Assembly (NCBI GenBank): GCA_029224185.1
Contig: JANZKI010000027.1
Span: 124,001 to 188,000 of the forward strand
Direction: 5' to 3'
Source: Karalla daura
Taxonomy: Eukaryota; Chordata; Actinopteri; Chaetodontiformes; Leiognathidae
DNA: 64,000 bases
The notes below the pieces were generated by a model that had not been told where the DNA came from, searched no databases, and was given only the letters and a program-made list of their open reading frames with translations. Below are positions 9,181 through 22,222 of the stretch, one piece after another. Positions within the stretch are counted from its first letter, which is position 1, and every line of letters starts with the position of its first letter. A program made the position numbers and the translations under genes.

Positions 9181-10288
9181 TGTCGCGTCAACACAAAACA
9201 TTCATTCAAACATTCACTCAAAACACAGTCACGTGGCCTAAGCTCCAAACCTGCAGGGGGCAGAGAGAAAGTTAGTTTTGGTAGGGTAACCAGGAAGTCA
9301 ATCTGTGCTTCCTGTGGCGGCCATATCATCTGCATACCTGCATGGAGAAAAAAGTTTGCTAACAAAGTAGAAGCATCTAACAAAAGGAAATACACAGGAA
9401 TCACACAACTAAACAAAGAAGATTACTCAGCTCACAGTCAAGACGCAACTGGTTGTCAACTGTCAAGTTATGTTAGATTTTACTCCGTTCCTGCTCAAAC
9501 TTGAAAAGAGCCTCGTCTGAAGGACGCAGAGGGACAACTCAAATCTTCCTTCTCTTTTGTTTATTGAGTTTAGTAGATAGGTTGATTAGGTTGATTTGGT
9601 TGATTAGGTTGATAACCTTCAAAATAAACAAGAAACATTGCATTACTTAAAGTTCAAACATAACAAATTCATGAATTCATAAATCTCAAATCAGTATGAA
9701 TCAATCAAAATCAAAAATCAGAATATCAAATATCAAGTCTACAATCAACAAGGTAGCTTCAGAATCAGATTTCTTTCTTTGCAACATAAACCATGCATTC
9801 AAAATGATATAAATTGAGCCAGTTCATGTACAAACAATTGAAGTTGTATCAGCATAAACAAACAAACATTTTAATTCCATCAACACTACAATACAATACA
9901 AGTAAGTAGATTTGAATGTTCAGGCTGTAAATTTGAGTGAACATGATAAAACAAAGTAATTCTTTCAGCATTTTCAGATATCAAAGTGACAAAGTGTTTC
10001 AATGTCCATTCCCCTACCAGTTGCGTCTTGACTGTGAGCTGAGTAATCTTCTTTGTTTAGTTGTGTGATTCCTGTGTATTTCCTTGTCTTCGATGCTTCT
10101 CCTTTGTTAGCAAACTTTTTTCTCCATGCAGGTATGCAGGTGATATGGCCGCCACAGGAAGCACAGATTGACTTCCTGGTTACCCTACGAATACTAACTT
10201 TCTCTCTGCCCCCTGCAGGTTTGGAGCTTAGGCCACGTGACTGTGTTTTGAGTGAATGTTTGAATGAATGTTTTGTGTTGACGCGACA
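9181..10288. mobile_element. Palindromic element, copy 4
   Basis: Full length with state A/A/C/T/A, preceded by the F-E junction class. Confidence 0.93.
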
Positions 10289-12873
10289 GTGGGGAAAAGC
10301 GCTTTGAAAAAGTGTGTTGACGCATTCACCGTTGGCCATTACGCAGTGCAGCAACAGGCCTAAACAGTGTTTAGAACGCCTAGTTGGGTTTGTCTACAGC
10401 CCCCTGCCTAGGAAACGGTGGGGAAAAGCGCTTTGAAAAAGTGTGTTGACGCATTCACTGTTGGCCATTATGCAGTGCAGCAACAGGCCTAAACAGTGTT
10501 TAGAACGCCTAGTTGGGTTTGTCTACAGCCCCCTGTGTAGGAAACGGTGAGGAAAAGCGCTTTGAAAAAGTGTGTTTACGCATTCACCATGGGCCACTAC
10601 GCAGTGGAGCAACAGGCCTAAACAGTGTTTAGAACGCCTAGTTGGGCCTTTTTACAGCCCCCTGCGTAGGAAACGGTGGGGAAAAGCGCTTTGAAAAAGT
10701 GTGTTGACGCATTCACTGTTGGCCATTATGCAGTGCAGCAACAGGCCTAAACAGTGTTTAGAACGCCTAGTTGGGCTTGTCTACAGCCCCCTGTGTAGGA
10801 AACGGTGAGGAAAAGCGCTTTGAAAAAGTGTGTTGACGCGTTCACCGTTGGCCATTACGCAGTGCAGCAACAGGCCTAAACAGTGTTTAGAACGCCTAGT
10901 TGGGTTTGTCTACAGCCCCCTGCCTAGGAAACGGTGGGGAAAAGCGCTTTGAAAAAGTGTGTTGACGCATTCACTGTTGGCCATTATGCAGTGCAGCAAC
11001 AGGCCTAAACAGTGTTTAGAACGCCTAGTTGGGTTTGTCTACAGCCCCCTGTGTAGGAAACGGTGAGGAAAAGCGCTTTGAAAAAGTGTGTTTACGCATT
11101 CACCATGGGCCATTACGCAGTGCAGCAACAGGCCTAAACAGTGTTTAGAACGCCTAGTTGGGCCTTTTTACAGCCCCCTGCGTAGGAAACGGTGGGGAAA
11201 AGCGCTTTGAAAAAGTGTGTTGACGCATTCACTGTTGGCCATTATGCAGTGCAGCAACAGGCCTAAACAGTGTTTAGAACGCCTAGTTGGGCTTGTCTAC
11301 AGCCCCCTGCGTAGGAAACGGTGAGGAAAAGCGCTTTGAAAAAGTGTGTTTACGCATTCACCATGGGCCACTACGCAGTGGAGCAACAGGCCTAAACAGT
11401 GTTTAGAACGCCTAGTTGGGCCTTTTTACAGCCCCCTGCGTAGGAAACGGTGGGGAAAAGCGCTTTGAAAAAGTGTGTTGACGCATTCACTGTTGGCCAT
11501 TATGCAGTGCAGCAACAGGCCTAAACAGTGTTTAGAACGCCTAGTTGGGCTTGTCTACAGCCCCCTGTGTAGGAAACGGTGAGGAAAAGCGCTTTGAAAA
11601 AGTGTGTTGACGCATTCACCGTTGGCCATTACGCAGTGCAGCAACAGGCCTAAACAGTGTTTAGAACGCCTAGTTGGGTTTGTCTACAGCCCCCTGCCTA
11701 GGAAACGGTGGGGAAAAGCGCTTTGAAAAAGTGTGTTGACGCATTCACTGTTGGCCATTATGCAGTGCAGCAACAGGCCTAAACAGTGTTTAGAACGCCT
11801 AGTTGGGTTTGTCTACAGCCCCCTGTGTAGGAAACGGTGAGGAAAAGCGCTTTGAAAAAGTGTGTTTACGCATTCACCATGGGCCATTACGCAGTGCAGC
11901 AACAGGCCTAAACAGTGTTTAGAACGCCTAGTTGGGCCTTTTTACAGCCCCCTGCGTAGGAAACGGTGGGGAAAAGCGCTTTGAAAAAGTGTGTTGACGC
12001 ATTCACTGTTGGCCATTATGCAGTGCAGCAACAGGCCTAAACAGTGTTTAGAACGCCTAGTTGGGCTTGTCTACAGCCCCCTGTGTAGGAAACGGTGAGG
12101 AAAAGCGCTTTGAAAAAGTGTGTTGACGCATTCACCGTTGGCCATTACGCAGTGCAGCAACAGGCCTAAACAGTGTTTAGAACGCCTAGTTGGGTTTGTC
12201 TACAGCCCCCTGCCTAGGAAACGGTGGGGAAAAGCGCTTTGAAAAAGTGTGTTGACGCATTCACTGTTGGCCATTATGCAGTGCAGCAACAGGCCTAAAC
12301 AGTGTTTAGAACGCCTAGTTGGGTTTGTCTACAGCCCCCTGTGTAGGAAACGGTGAGGAAAAGCGCTTTGAAAAAGTGTGTTTACGCATTCACCATGGGC
12401 CATTACGCAGTGCAGCAACAGGCCTAAACAGTGTTTAGAACGCCTAGTTGGGCTTGTCTACAGCCCCCTGTGTAGGAAACGGTGAGGAAAAGCGTTTTGA
12501 AAAAGTGTGTTGACGCATTCACTGTTGGCCATTATGCAGTGCAGCAACAGGCCTAAACAGTGTTTAGAACGCCTAGTTGGGCCTTTTTACAGCCCCCTGC
12601 GTAGGAAACGGTGGGGAAAAGCGCTTTGAAAAAGTGTGTTGACGCATTCACCATCAGCCATTACGCAGTGCAGCAACAGGTCTAAACGGTGTTTAGAACG
12701 CCTAGTTAGGCCTGTTTACAGCCCCCTGCGTAGGAAACGGTGGGGAAAAGCGCTTTGAAAAAGTGTGTTGACGCATTCACCATCGGCCATTACGCAGTGC
12801 AGCAACAGACCTAAACAGTGTTTAGAACGCCTAGTTGGGCCTGTTTACAGCCCCCTGCGTATGAAACGGTGGG
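10289..12873 (+). repeat. Satellite segment S4 (k = 20)
   Basis: Nineteen full monomers: A B C D A b C H C D A b C D A b d F E. The first D has GACGCGTTCACC (near 10836) and the d monomer has AGCGTTTTG (near 12492). Both marks recur in S6, which identifies S6 as its duplicate. Confidence 0.92.
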
Positions 12874-13981
12874 TGTCGCGTCAACACAAAACATTCATTC
12901 AAACATTCACTCAAAACACAGTCACGTGGCCTAAGCTCCAAACCTGCAGGGGGCAGAGAGAAAGTTAGTTTTGGTAGGGTAACCAGGAAGTCAATCTGTG
13001 CTTCCTGTGGCGGCCATATCATCTGCATACCTGCATGGAGAAAAAAGTTTGCTAACAAAGTAGAAGCATCTAACAAAAGGAAATACACAGGAATCACACA
13101 ACTAAACAAAGAAGATTACTCAGCTCACAGTCAAGACGCAACTGGTTGTCAACTGTCAAGTTATGTTAGATTTTACTCCGTTCCTGCTCAAACTTGAAAA
13201 GAGCCTCGTCTGAAGGACGCAGAGGGACAACTCAAATCTTCCTTCTCTTTTGTTTATTGAGTTTAGTAGATAGGTTGATTAGGTTGATTTGGTTGATTAG
13301 GTTGATAACCTTCAAAATAAACAAGAAACATTGCATTACTTAAAGTTCAAACATAACAAATTCATGAATTCATAAATCTCAAATCAGTATGAATCAATCA
13401 AAATCAAAAATCAGAATATCAAATATCAAGTCTACAATCAACAAGGTAGCTTCAGAATCAGATTTCTTTCTTTGCAACATAAACCATGCATTCAAAATGA
13501 TATAAATTGAGCCAGTTCATGTACAAACAATTGAAGTTGTATCAGCATAAACAAACAAACATTTTAATTCCATCAACACTACAATACAATACAAGTAAGT
13601 AGATTTGAATGTTCAGGCTGTAAATTTGAGTGAACATGATAAAACAAAGTAATTCTTTCAGCATTTTCAGATATCAAAGTGACAAAGTGTTTCAATGTCC
13701 ATTCCCCTACCAGTTGCGTCTTGACTGTGAGCTGAGTAATCTTCTTTGTTTAGTTGTGTGATTCCTGTGTATTTCCTTGTCTTCGATGCTTCTCCTTTGT
13801 TAGCAAACTTTTTTCTCCATGCAGGTATGCAGGTGATATGGCCGCCACAGGAAGCACAGATTGACTTCCTGGTTACCCTACGAATACTAACTTTCTCTCT
13901 GCCCCCTGCAGGTTTGGAGCTTAGGCCACGTGACTGTGTTTTGAGTGAATGTTTGAATGAATGTTTTGTGTTGACGCGACA
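12874..13981. mobile_element. Palindromic element, copy 5
   Basis: Full length with state A/A/C/T/A; equivalent to copy 7 in the 5,967-bp duplication. Confidence 0.93.
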
Positions 13982-15147
13982 GTGGGGAAAAGCGCTTTGA
14001 AAAAGTGTGTTGACGCATTCACCGTTGGCCATTACGCAGTGCAGCAACAGGCCTAAACAGTGTTTAGAACGCCTAGTTGGGTTTGTCTACAGCCCCCTGC
14101 CTAGGAAACGGTGGGGAAAAGCGCTTTGAAAAAGTGTGTTGACGCATTCACTGTTGGCCATTATGCAGTGCAGCAACAGGCCTAAACAGTGTTTAGAACG
14201 CCTAGTTGGGTTTGTCTACAGCCCCCTGTGTAGGAAACGGTGAGGAAAAGCGCTTTGAAAAAGTGTGTTTACGCATTCACCATGGGCCACTACGCAGTGG
14301 AGCAACAGGCCTAAACAGTGTTTAGAACGCCTAGTTGGGCCTTTTTACAGCCCCCTGCGTAGGAAACGGTGGGGAAAAGCGCTTTGAAAAAGTGTGTTGA
14401 CGCATTCACTGTTGGCCATTATGCAGTGCAGCAACAGGCCTAAACAGTGTTTAGAACGCCTAGTTGGGCTTGTCTACAGCCCCCTGTGTAGGAAACGGTG
14501 AGGAAAAGCGCTTTGAAAAAGTGTGTTGACGCGTTCACCGTTTGCCATTACGCAGTGCAGCAACAGGCCTAAACAGTGTTTAGAACGCCTAGTTGGGTTT
14601 GTCTACAGCCCCCTGCCTAGGAAACGGTGGGGAAAAGCGCTTTGAAAAAGTGTGTTGACGCATTCACTGTTGGCCATTATGCAGTGCAGCAACAGGCCTA
14701 AACAGTGTTTAGAACGCCTAGTTGGGTTTGTCTACAGCCCCCTGTGTAGGAAACGGTGAGGAAAAGCGCTTTGAAAAAGTGTGTTTACGCATTCACCATG
14801 GGCCATTACGCAGTGCAGCAACAGGCCTAAACAGTGTTTAGAACGCCTAGTTGGGCCTTTTTACAGCCCCCTGCGTAGGAAACGGTGGGGAAAAGCGCTT
14901 TGAAAAAGTGTGTTGACGCATTCACTGTTGGCCATTATGCAGTGCAGCAACAGGCCTAAACAGTGTTTAGAACGCCTAGTTGGGCTTGTCTACAGCCCCC
15001 TGCGTAGGAAACGGTGGGGAAAAGCGCTTTGAAAAAGTGTGTTGACGCATTCACCATCGGCCATTACGCAATGCAGCAACAGACCTAAACAGTGTTTAGA
15101 ACGCCTAGTTGGGCCTGTTTACAGCCCCCTGCGTATGAAACGGTGGG
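13982..15147 (+). repeat. Satellite segment S5 (k = 9)
   Basis: Order A B C D A b C E. The D monomer carries GCGTTCACCGTTTGCC (near 14531) and E carries CGCAATGCAGC (near 15068). E has linker cttgtctac and directly follows C, the second junction class, which predominates from here to copy 24. Confidence 0.92.
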
Positions 15148-16255
15148 TGTCGCGTCAACACAAAACATTCATTCAAACATTCACTCAAAACACAGTCACG
15201 TGGCCTAAGCTCCAAACCTGCAGGGGGCAGAGAGAAAGTTAGTTTTGGTAGGGTAACCAGGAAGTCAATCTGTGCTTCCTGTGGCGGCCATATCATCTGC
15301 ATACCTGCATGGAGAAAAAAGTTTGCTGACAAAGTAGAAGCATCTAACAAAAGGAAATACACAGGAATCACACAACTAAACAAAGAAGATTACTCAGCTC
15401 ACAGTCAAGACGCAACTGGTTGTCAACTGTCAAGTTATGTTAGATTTTACTCCGTTCCTGCTCAAACTTGAAAAGAGCCTCGTCTGAAGGACGCAGAGGG
15501 ACAACTCAAATCTTCCTTCTCTTTTGTTTATTGAGTTTAGTAGATAGGTTGATTAGGTTGATTTGGTTGATTAGGTTGATAACCTTCAAAATAAACAAGA
15601 AACATTGCATTACTTAAAGTTCAAACATAACAAATTCATGAATTCATAAATCTCAAATCAGTATGAATCAATCAAAATCAAAAATCAGAATATCAAATAT
15701 CAAGTCTACAATCAACAAGGTAGCTTCAGAATCAGATTTCTTTCTTTGCAACATAAACCATGCATTCAAAATGATATAAATTGAGCCAGTTCATGTACAA
15801 ACAATTGAAGTTGTATCAGCATAAACAAACAAACATTTTAATTCCATCAACACTACAATACAATACAAGTAAGTAGATTTGAATGTTCAGGCTGTAAATT
15901 TGAGTGAACATGATAAAACAAAGTAATTCTTTCAGCATTTTCAGATATCAAAGTGACAAAGTGTTTCAATGTCCATTCCCCTACCAGTTGCGTCTTGACT
16001 GTGAGCTGAGTAATCTTCTTTGTTTAGTTGTGTGATTCCTGTGTATTTCCTTGTCTTCGATGCTTCTCCTTTGTTAGCAAACTTTTTTCTCCATGCAGGT
16101 ATGCAGGTGATATGGCCGCCACAGGAAGCACAGATTGACTTCCTGGTTACCCTACGAATACTAACTTTCTCTCTGCCCCCTGCAGGTTTGGAGCTTAGGC
16201 CACGTGACTGTGTTTTGAGTGAATGTTTGAATGAATGTTTTGTGTTGACGCGACA
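15148..16255. mobile_element. Palindromic element, copy 6
   Basis: Full length with state G/A/C/T/A. It is the first copy with G at position 181 but still has A at 426, so it is intermediate between copies 1-5 and 8 onward. Confidence 0.93.
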
Positions 16256-18840
16256 GTGGGGAAAAGCGCTTTGAAAAAGTGTGTTGACGCATTCACCGTT
16301 GGCCATTACGCAGTGCAGCAACAGGCCTAAACAGTGTTTAGAACGCCTAGTTGGGTTTGTCTACAGCCCCCTGCCTAGGAAACGGTGGGGAAAAGCGCTT
16401 TGAAAAAGTGTGTTGACGCATTCACTGTTGGCCATTATGCAGTGCAGCAACAGGCCTAAACAGTGTTTAGAACGCCTAGTTGGGTTTGTCTACAGCCCCC
16501 TGTGTAGGAAACGGTGAGGAAAAGCGCTTTGAAAAAGTGTGTTTACGCATTCACCATGGGCCACTACGCAGTGGAGCAACAGGCCTAAACAGTGTTTAGA
16601 ACGCCTAGTTGGGCCTTTTTACAGCCCCCTGCGTAGGAAACGGTGGGGAAAAGCGCTTTGAAAAAGTGTGTTGACGCATTCACTGTTGGCCATTATGCAG
16701 TGCAGCAACAGGCCTAAACAGTGTTTAGAACGCCTAGTTGGGCTTGTCTACAGCCCCCTGTGTAGGAAACGGTGAGGAAAAGCGCTTTGAAAAAGTGTGT
16801 TGACGCGTTCACCGTTGGCCATTACGCAGTGCAGCAACAGGCCTAAACAGTGTTTAGAACGCCTAGTTGGGTTTGTCTACAGCCCCCTGCCTAGGAAACG
16901 GTGGGGAAAAGCGCTTTGAAAAAGTGTGTTGACGCATTCACTGTTGGCCATTATGCAGTGCAGCAACAGGCCTAAACAGTGTTTAGAACGCCTAGTTGGG
17001 TTTGTCTACAGCCCCCTGTGTAGGAAACGGTGAGGAAAAGCGCTTTGAAAAAGTGTGTTTACGCATTCACCATGGGCCATTACGCAGTGCAGCAACAGGC
17101 CTAAACAGTGTTTAGAACGCCTAGTTGGGCCTTTTTACAGCCCCCTGCGTAGGAAACGGTGGGGAAAAGCGCTTTGAAAAAGTGTGTTGACGCATTCACT
17201 GTTGGCCATTATGCAGTGCAGCAACAGGCCTAAACAGTGTTTAGAACGCCTAGTTGGGCTTGTCTACAGCCCCCTGCGTAGGAAACGGTGAGGAAAAGCG
17301 CTTTGAAAAAGTGTGTTTACGCATTCACCATGGGCCACTACGCAGTGGAGCAACAGGCCTAAACAGTGTTTAGAACGCCTAGTTGGGCCTTTTTACAGCC
17401 CCCTGCGTAGGAAACGGTGGGGAAAAGCGCTTTGAAAAAGTGTGTTGACGCATTCACTGTTGGCCATTATGCAGTGCAGCAACAGGCCTAAACAGTGTTT
17501 AGAACGCCTAGTTGGGCTTGTCTACAGCCCCCTGTGTAGGAAACGGTGAGGAAAAGCGCTTTGAAAAAGTGTGTTGACGCATTCACCGTTGGCCATTACG
17601 CAGTGCAGCAACAGGCCTAAACAGTGTTTAGAACGCCTAGTTGGGTTTGTCTACAGCCCCCTGCCTAGGAAACGGTGGGGAAAAGCGCTTTGAAAAAGTG
17701 TGTTGACGCATTCACTGTTGGCCATTATGCAGTGCAGCAACAGGCCTAAACAGTGTTTAGAACGCCTAGTTGGGTTTGTCTACAGCCCCCTGTGTAGGAA
17801 ACGGTGAGGAAAAGCGCTTTGAAAAAGTGTGTTTACGCATTCACCATGGGCCATTACGCAGTGCAGCAACAGGCCTAAACAGTGTTTAGAACGCCTAGTT
17901 GGGCCTTTTTACAGCCCCCTGCGTAGGAAACGGTGGGGAAAAGCGCTTTGAAAAAGTGTGTTGACGCATTCACTGTTGGCCATTATGCAGTGCAGCAACA
18001 GGCCTAAACAGTGTTTAGAACGCCTAGTTGGGCTTGTCTACAGCCCCCTGTGTAGGAAACGGTGAGGAAAAGCGCTTTGAAAAAGTGTGTTGACGCATTC
18101 ACCGTTGGCCATTACGCAGTGCAGCAACAGGCCTAAACAGTGTTTAGAACGCCTAGTTGGGTTTGTCTACAGCCCCCTGCCTAGGAAACGGTGGGGAAAA
18201 GCGCTTTGAAAAAGTGTGTTGACGCATTCACTGTTGGCCATTATGCAGTGCAGCAACAGGCCTAAACAGTGTTTAGAACGCCTAGTTGGGTTTGTCTACA
18301 GCCCCCTGTGTAGGAAACGGTGAGGAAAAGCGCTTTGAAAAAGTGTGTTTACGCATTCACCATGGGCCATTACGCAGTGCAGCAACAGGCCTAAACAGTG
18401 TTTAGAACGCCTAGTTGGGCTTGTCTACAGCCCCCTGTGTAGGAAACGGTGAGGAAAAGCGTTTTGAAAAAGTGTGTTGACGCATTCACTGTTGGCCATT
18501 ATGCAGTGCAGCAACAGGCCTAAACAGTGTTTAGAACGCCTAGTTGGGCCTTTTTACAGCCCCCTGCGTAGGAAACGGTGGGGAAAAGCGCTTTGAAAAA
18601 GTGTGTTGACGCATTCACCATCAGCCATTACGCAGTGCAGCAACAGGTCTAAACGGTGTTTAGAACGCCTAGTTAGGCCTGTTTACAGCCCCCTGCGTAG
18701 GAAACGGTGGGGAAAAGCGCTTTGAAAAAGTGTGTTGACGCATTCACCATCGGCCATTACGCAGTGCAGCAACAGACCTAAACAGTGTTTAGAACGCCTA
18801 GTTGGGCCTGTTTACAGCCCCCTGCGTATGAAACGGTGGG
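16256..18840 (+). repeat. Satellite segment S6 (k = 20)
   Basis: Same 19-monomer order as S4, including the GACGCGTTCACC D monomer (near 16803) and the AGCGTTTTG d monomer (near 18459). Ends F-E. Confidence 0.92.
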
Positions 18841-19948
18841 TGTCGCGTCAACACAAAACATTCATTCAAACATTCACTCAAAACACAGTCACGTGGCCTA
18901 AGCTCCAAACCTGCAGGGGGCAGAGAGAAAGTTAGTTTTGGTAGGGTAACCAGGAAGTCAATCTGTGCTTCCTGTGGCGGCCATATCATCTGCATACCTG
19001 CATGGAGAAAAAAGTTTGCTAACAAAGTAGAAGCATCTAACAAAAGGAAATACACAGGAATCACACAACTAAACAAAGAAGATTACTCAGCTCACAGTCA
19101 AGACGCAACTGGTTGTCAACTGTCAAGTTATGTTAGATTTTACTCCGTTCCTGCTCAAACTTGAAAAGAGCCTCGTCTGAAGGACGCAGAGGGACAACTC
19201 AAATCTTCCTTCTCTTTTGTTTATTGAGTTTAGTAGATAGGTTGATTAGGTTGATTTGGTTGATTAGGTTGATAACCTTCAAAATAAACAAGAAACATTG
19301 CATTACTTAAAGTTCAAACATAACAAATTCATGAATTCATAAATCTCAAATCAGTATGAATCAATCAAAATCAAAAATCAGAATATCAAATATCAAGTCT
19401 ACAATCAACAAGGTAGCTTCAGAATCAGATTTCTTTCTTTGCAACATAAACCATGCATTCAAAATGATATAAATTGAGCCAGTTCATGTACAAACAATTG
19501 AAGTTGTATCAGCATAAACAAACAAACATTTTAATTCCATCAACACTACAATACAATACAAGTAAGTAGATTTGAATGTTCAGGCTGTAAATTTGAGTGA
19601 ACATGATAAAACAAAGTAATTCTTTCAGCATTTTCAGATATCAAAGTGACAAAGTGTTTCAATGTCCATTCCCCTACCAGTTGCGTCTTGACTGTGAGCT
19701 GAGTAATCTTCTTTGTTTAGTTGTGTGATTCCTGTGTATTTCCTTGTCTTCGATGCTTCTCCTTTGTTAGCAAACTTTTTTCTCCATGCAGGTATGCAGG
19801 TGATATGGCCGCCACAGGAAGCACAGATTGACTTCCTGGTTACCCTACGAATACTAACTTTCTCTCTGCCCCCTGCAGGTTTGGAGCTTAGGCCACGTGA
19901 CTGTGTTTTGAGTGAATGTTTGAATGAATGTTTTGTGTTGACGCGACA
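18841..19948. mobile_element. Palindromic element, copy 7
   Basis: Full length with state A/A/C/T/A. It is the last copy to the right with A at position 181. Confidence 0.93.
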
Positions 19949-21114
19949 GTGGGGAAAAGCGCTTTGAAAAAGTGTGTTGACGCATTCACCGTTGGCCATT
20001 ACGCAGTGCAGCAACAGGCCTAAACAGTGTTTAGAACGCCTAGTTGGGTTTGTCTACAGCCCCCTGCCTAGGAAACGGTGGGGAAAAGCGCTTTGAAAAA
20101 GTGTGTTGACGCATTCACTGTTGGCCATTATGCAGTGCAGCAACAGGCCTAAACAGTGTTTAGAACGCCTAGTTGGGTTTGTCTACAGCCCCCTGTGTAG
20201 GAAACGGTGAGGAAAAGCGCTTTGAAAAAGTGTGTTTACGCATTCACCATGGGCCACTACGCAGTGGAGCAACAGGCCTAAACAGTGTTTAGAACGCCTA
20301 GTTGGGCCTTTTTACAGCCCCCTGCGTAGGAAACGGTGGGGAAAAGCGCTTTGAAAAAGTGTGTTGACGCATTCACTGTTGGCCATTATGCAGTGCAGCA
20401 ACAGGCCTAAACAGTGTTTAGAACGCCTAGTTGGGCTTGTCTACAGCCCCCTGTGTAGGAAACGGTGAGGAAAAGCGCTTTGAAAAAGTGTGTTGACGCG
20501 TTCACCGTTTGCCATTACGCAGTGCAGCAACAGGCCTAAACAGTGTTTAGAACGCCTAGTTGGGTTTGTCTACAGCCCCCTGCCTAGGAAACGGTGGGGA
20601 AAAGCGCTTTGAAAAAGTGTGTTGACGCATTCACTGTTGGCCATTATGCAGTGCAGCAACAGGCCTAAACAGTGTTTAGAACGCCTAGTTGGGTTTGTCT
20701 ACAGCCCCCTGTGTAGGAAACGGTGAGGAAAAGCGCTTTGAAAAAGTGTGTTTACGCATTCACCATGGGCCATTACGCAGTGCAGCAACAGGCCTAAACA
20801 GTGTTTAGAACGCCTAGTTGGGCCTTTTTACAGCCCCCTGCGTAGGAAACGGTGGGGAAAAGCGCTTTGAAAAAGTGTGTTGACGCATTCACTGTTGGCC
20901 ATTATGCAGTGCAGCAACAGGCCTAAACAGTGTTTAGAACGCCTAGTTGGGCTTGTCTACAGCCCCCTGCGTAGGAAACGGTGGGGAAAAGCGCTTTGAA
21001 AAAGTGTGTTGACGCATTCACCATCGGCCATTACGCAATGCAGCAACAGACCTAAACAGTGTTTAGAACGCCTAGTTGGGCCTGTTTACAGCCCCCTGCG
21101 TATGAAACGGTGGG
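19949..21114 (+). repeat. Satellite segment S7 (k = 9)
   Basis: A B C D A b C E, carrying the same CCGTTTGCC and CGCAATGCAGC marks as S5. Confidence 0.92.
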
Positions 21115-22222
21115 TGTCGCGTCAACACAAAACATTCATTCAAACATTCACTCAAAACACAGTCACGTGGCCTAAGCTCCAAACCTGCAGGGGGCAGAGA
21201 GAAAGTTAGTTTTGGTAGGGTAACCAGGAAGTCAATCTGTGCTTCCTGTGGCGGCCATATCATCTGCATACCTGCATGGAGAAAAAAGTTTGCTGACAAA
21301 GTAGAAGCATCTAACAAAAGGAAATACACAGGAATCACACAACTAAACAAAGAAGATTACTCAGCTCACAGTCAAGACGCAACTGGTTGTCAACTGTCAA
21401 GTTATGTTAGATTTTACTCCGTTCCTGCTCAAACTTGAAAAGAGCCTCGTCTGAAGGACGCAGAGGGACAACTCAAATCTTCCTTCCCTTTTGTTTATTG
21501 AGTTTAGTAGATAGGTTGATTAGGTTGATTTGGTTGATTTGGTTGATAACCTTCAAAATAAACAAGAAACATTGCATTACTTAAAGTTCAAACATAACAA
21601 ATTCATGAATTCATAAATCTCAAATCAGTATGAATCAATCAAAATCAAAAATCAGAATATCAAATATCAAGTCTACAATCAACAAGGTAGCTTCAGAATC
21701 AGATTTCTTTCTTTGCAACATAAACCATGCATTCAAAATGATATAAATTGAGCCAGTTCATGTACAAACAATTGAAGTTGTATCAGCATAAACAAACAAA
21801 CATTTTAATTCCATCAACACTACAATACAATACAAGTAAGTAGATTTGAATGTTCAGGCTGTAAATTTGAGTGAACATGATAAAACAAAGTAATTCTTTC
21901 AGCATTTTCAGATATCAAAGTGACAAAGTGTTTCAATGTCCATTCCCCTACCAGTTGCGTCTTGACTGTGAGCTGAGTAATCTTCTTTGTTTAGTTGTGT
22001 GATTCCTGTGTATTTCCTTGTCTTCGATGCTTCTCCTTTGTTAGCAAACTTTTTTCTCCATGCAGGTATGCAGGTGATATGGCCGCCACAGGAAGCACAG
22101 ATTGACTTCCTGGTTACCCTACGAATACTAACTTTCTCTCTGCCCCCTGCAGGTTTGGAGCTTAGGCCACGTGACTGTGTTTTGAGTGAATGTTTGAATG
22201 AATGTTTTGTGTTGACGCGACA
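21115..22222. mobile_element. Palindromic element, copy 8
   Basis: Full length with state G/A/C/C/T. The C at 373 (CTTCCCTTTTG) is shared only with copy 12. First copy with T at 426. Confidence 0.93.

Larger units (their letters stand above)
10289..22222 (+). repeat. Tandem duplication of a 5,967-bp unit
   Basis: 10289-16255 (S4, copy 5, S5, copy 6) and 16256-22222 (S6, copy 7, S7, copy 8) have the same length and the same block order 20-9. Private marks are shared at matching places: GACGCGTTCACC, AGCGTTTTG, CCGTTTGCC and CGCAATGCAGC. The clearest differences are in copies 6 and 8, at element positions 373 and 426. Confidence 0.9.
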
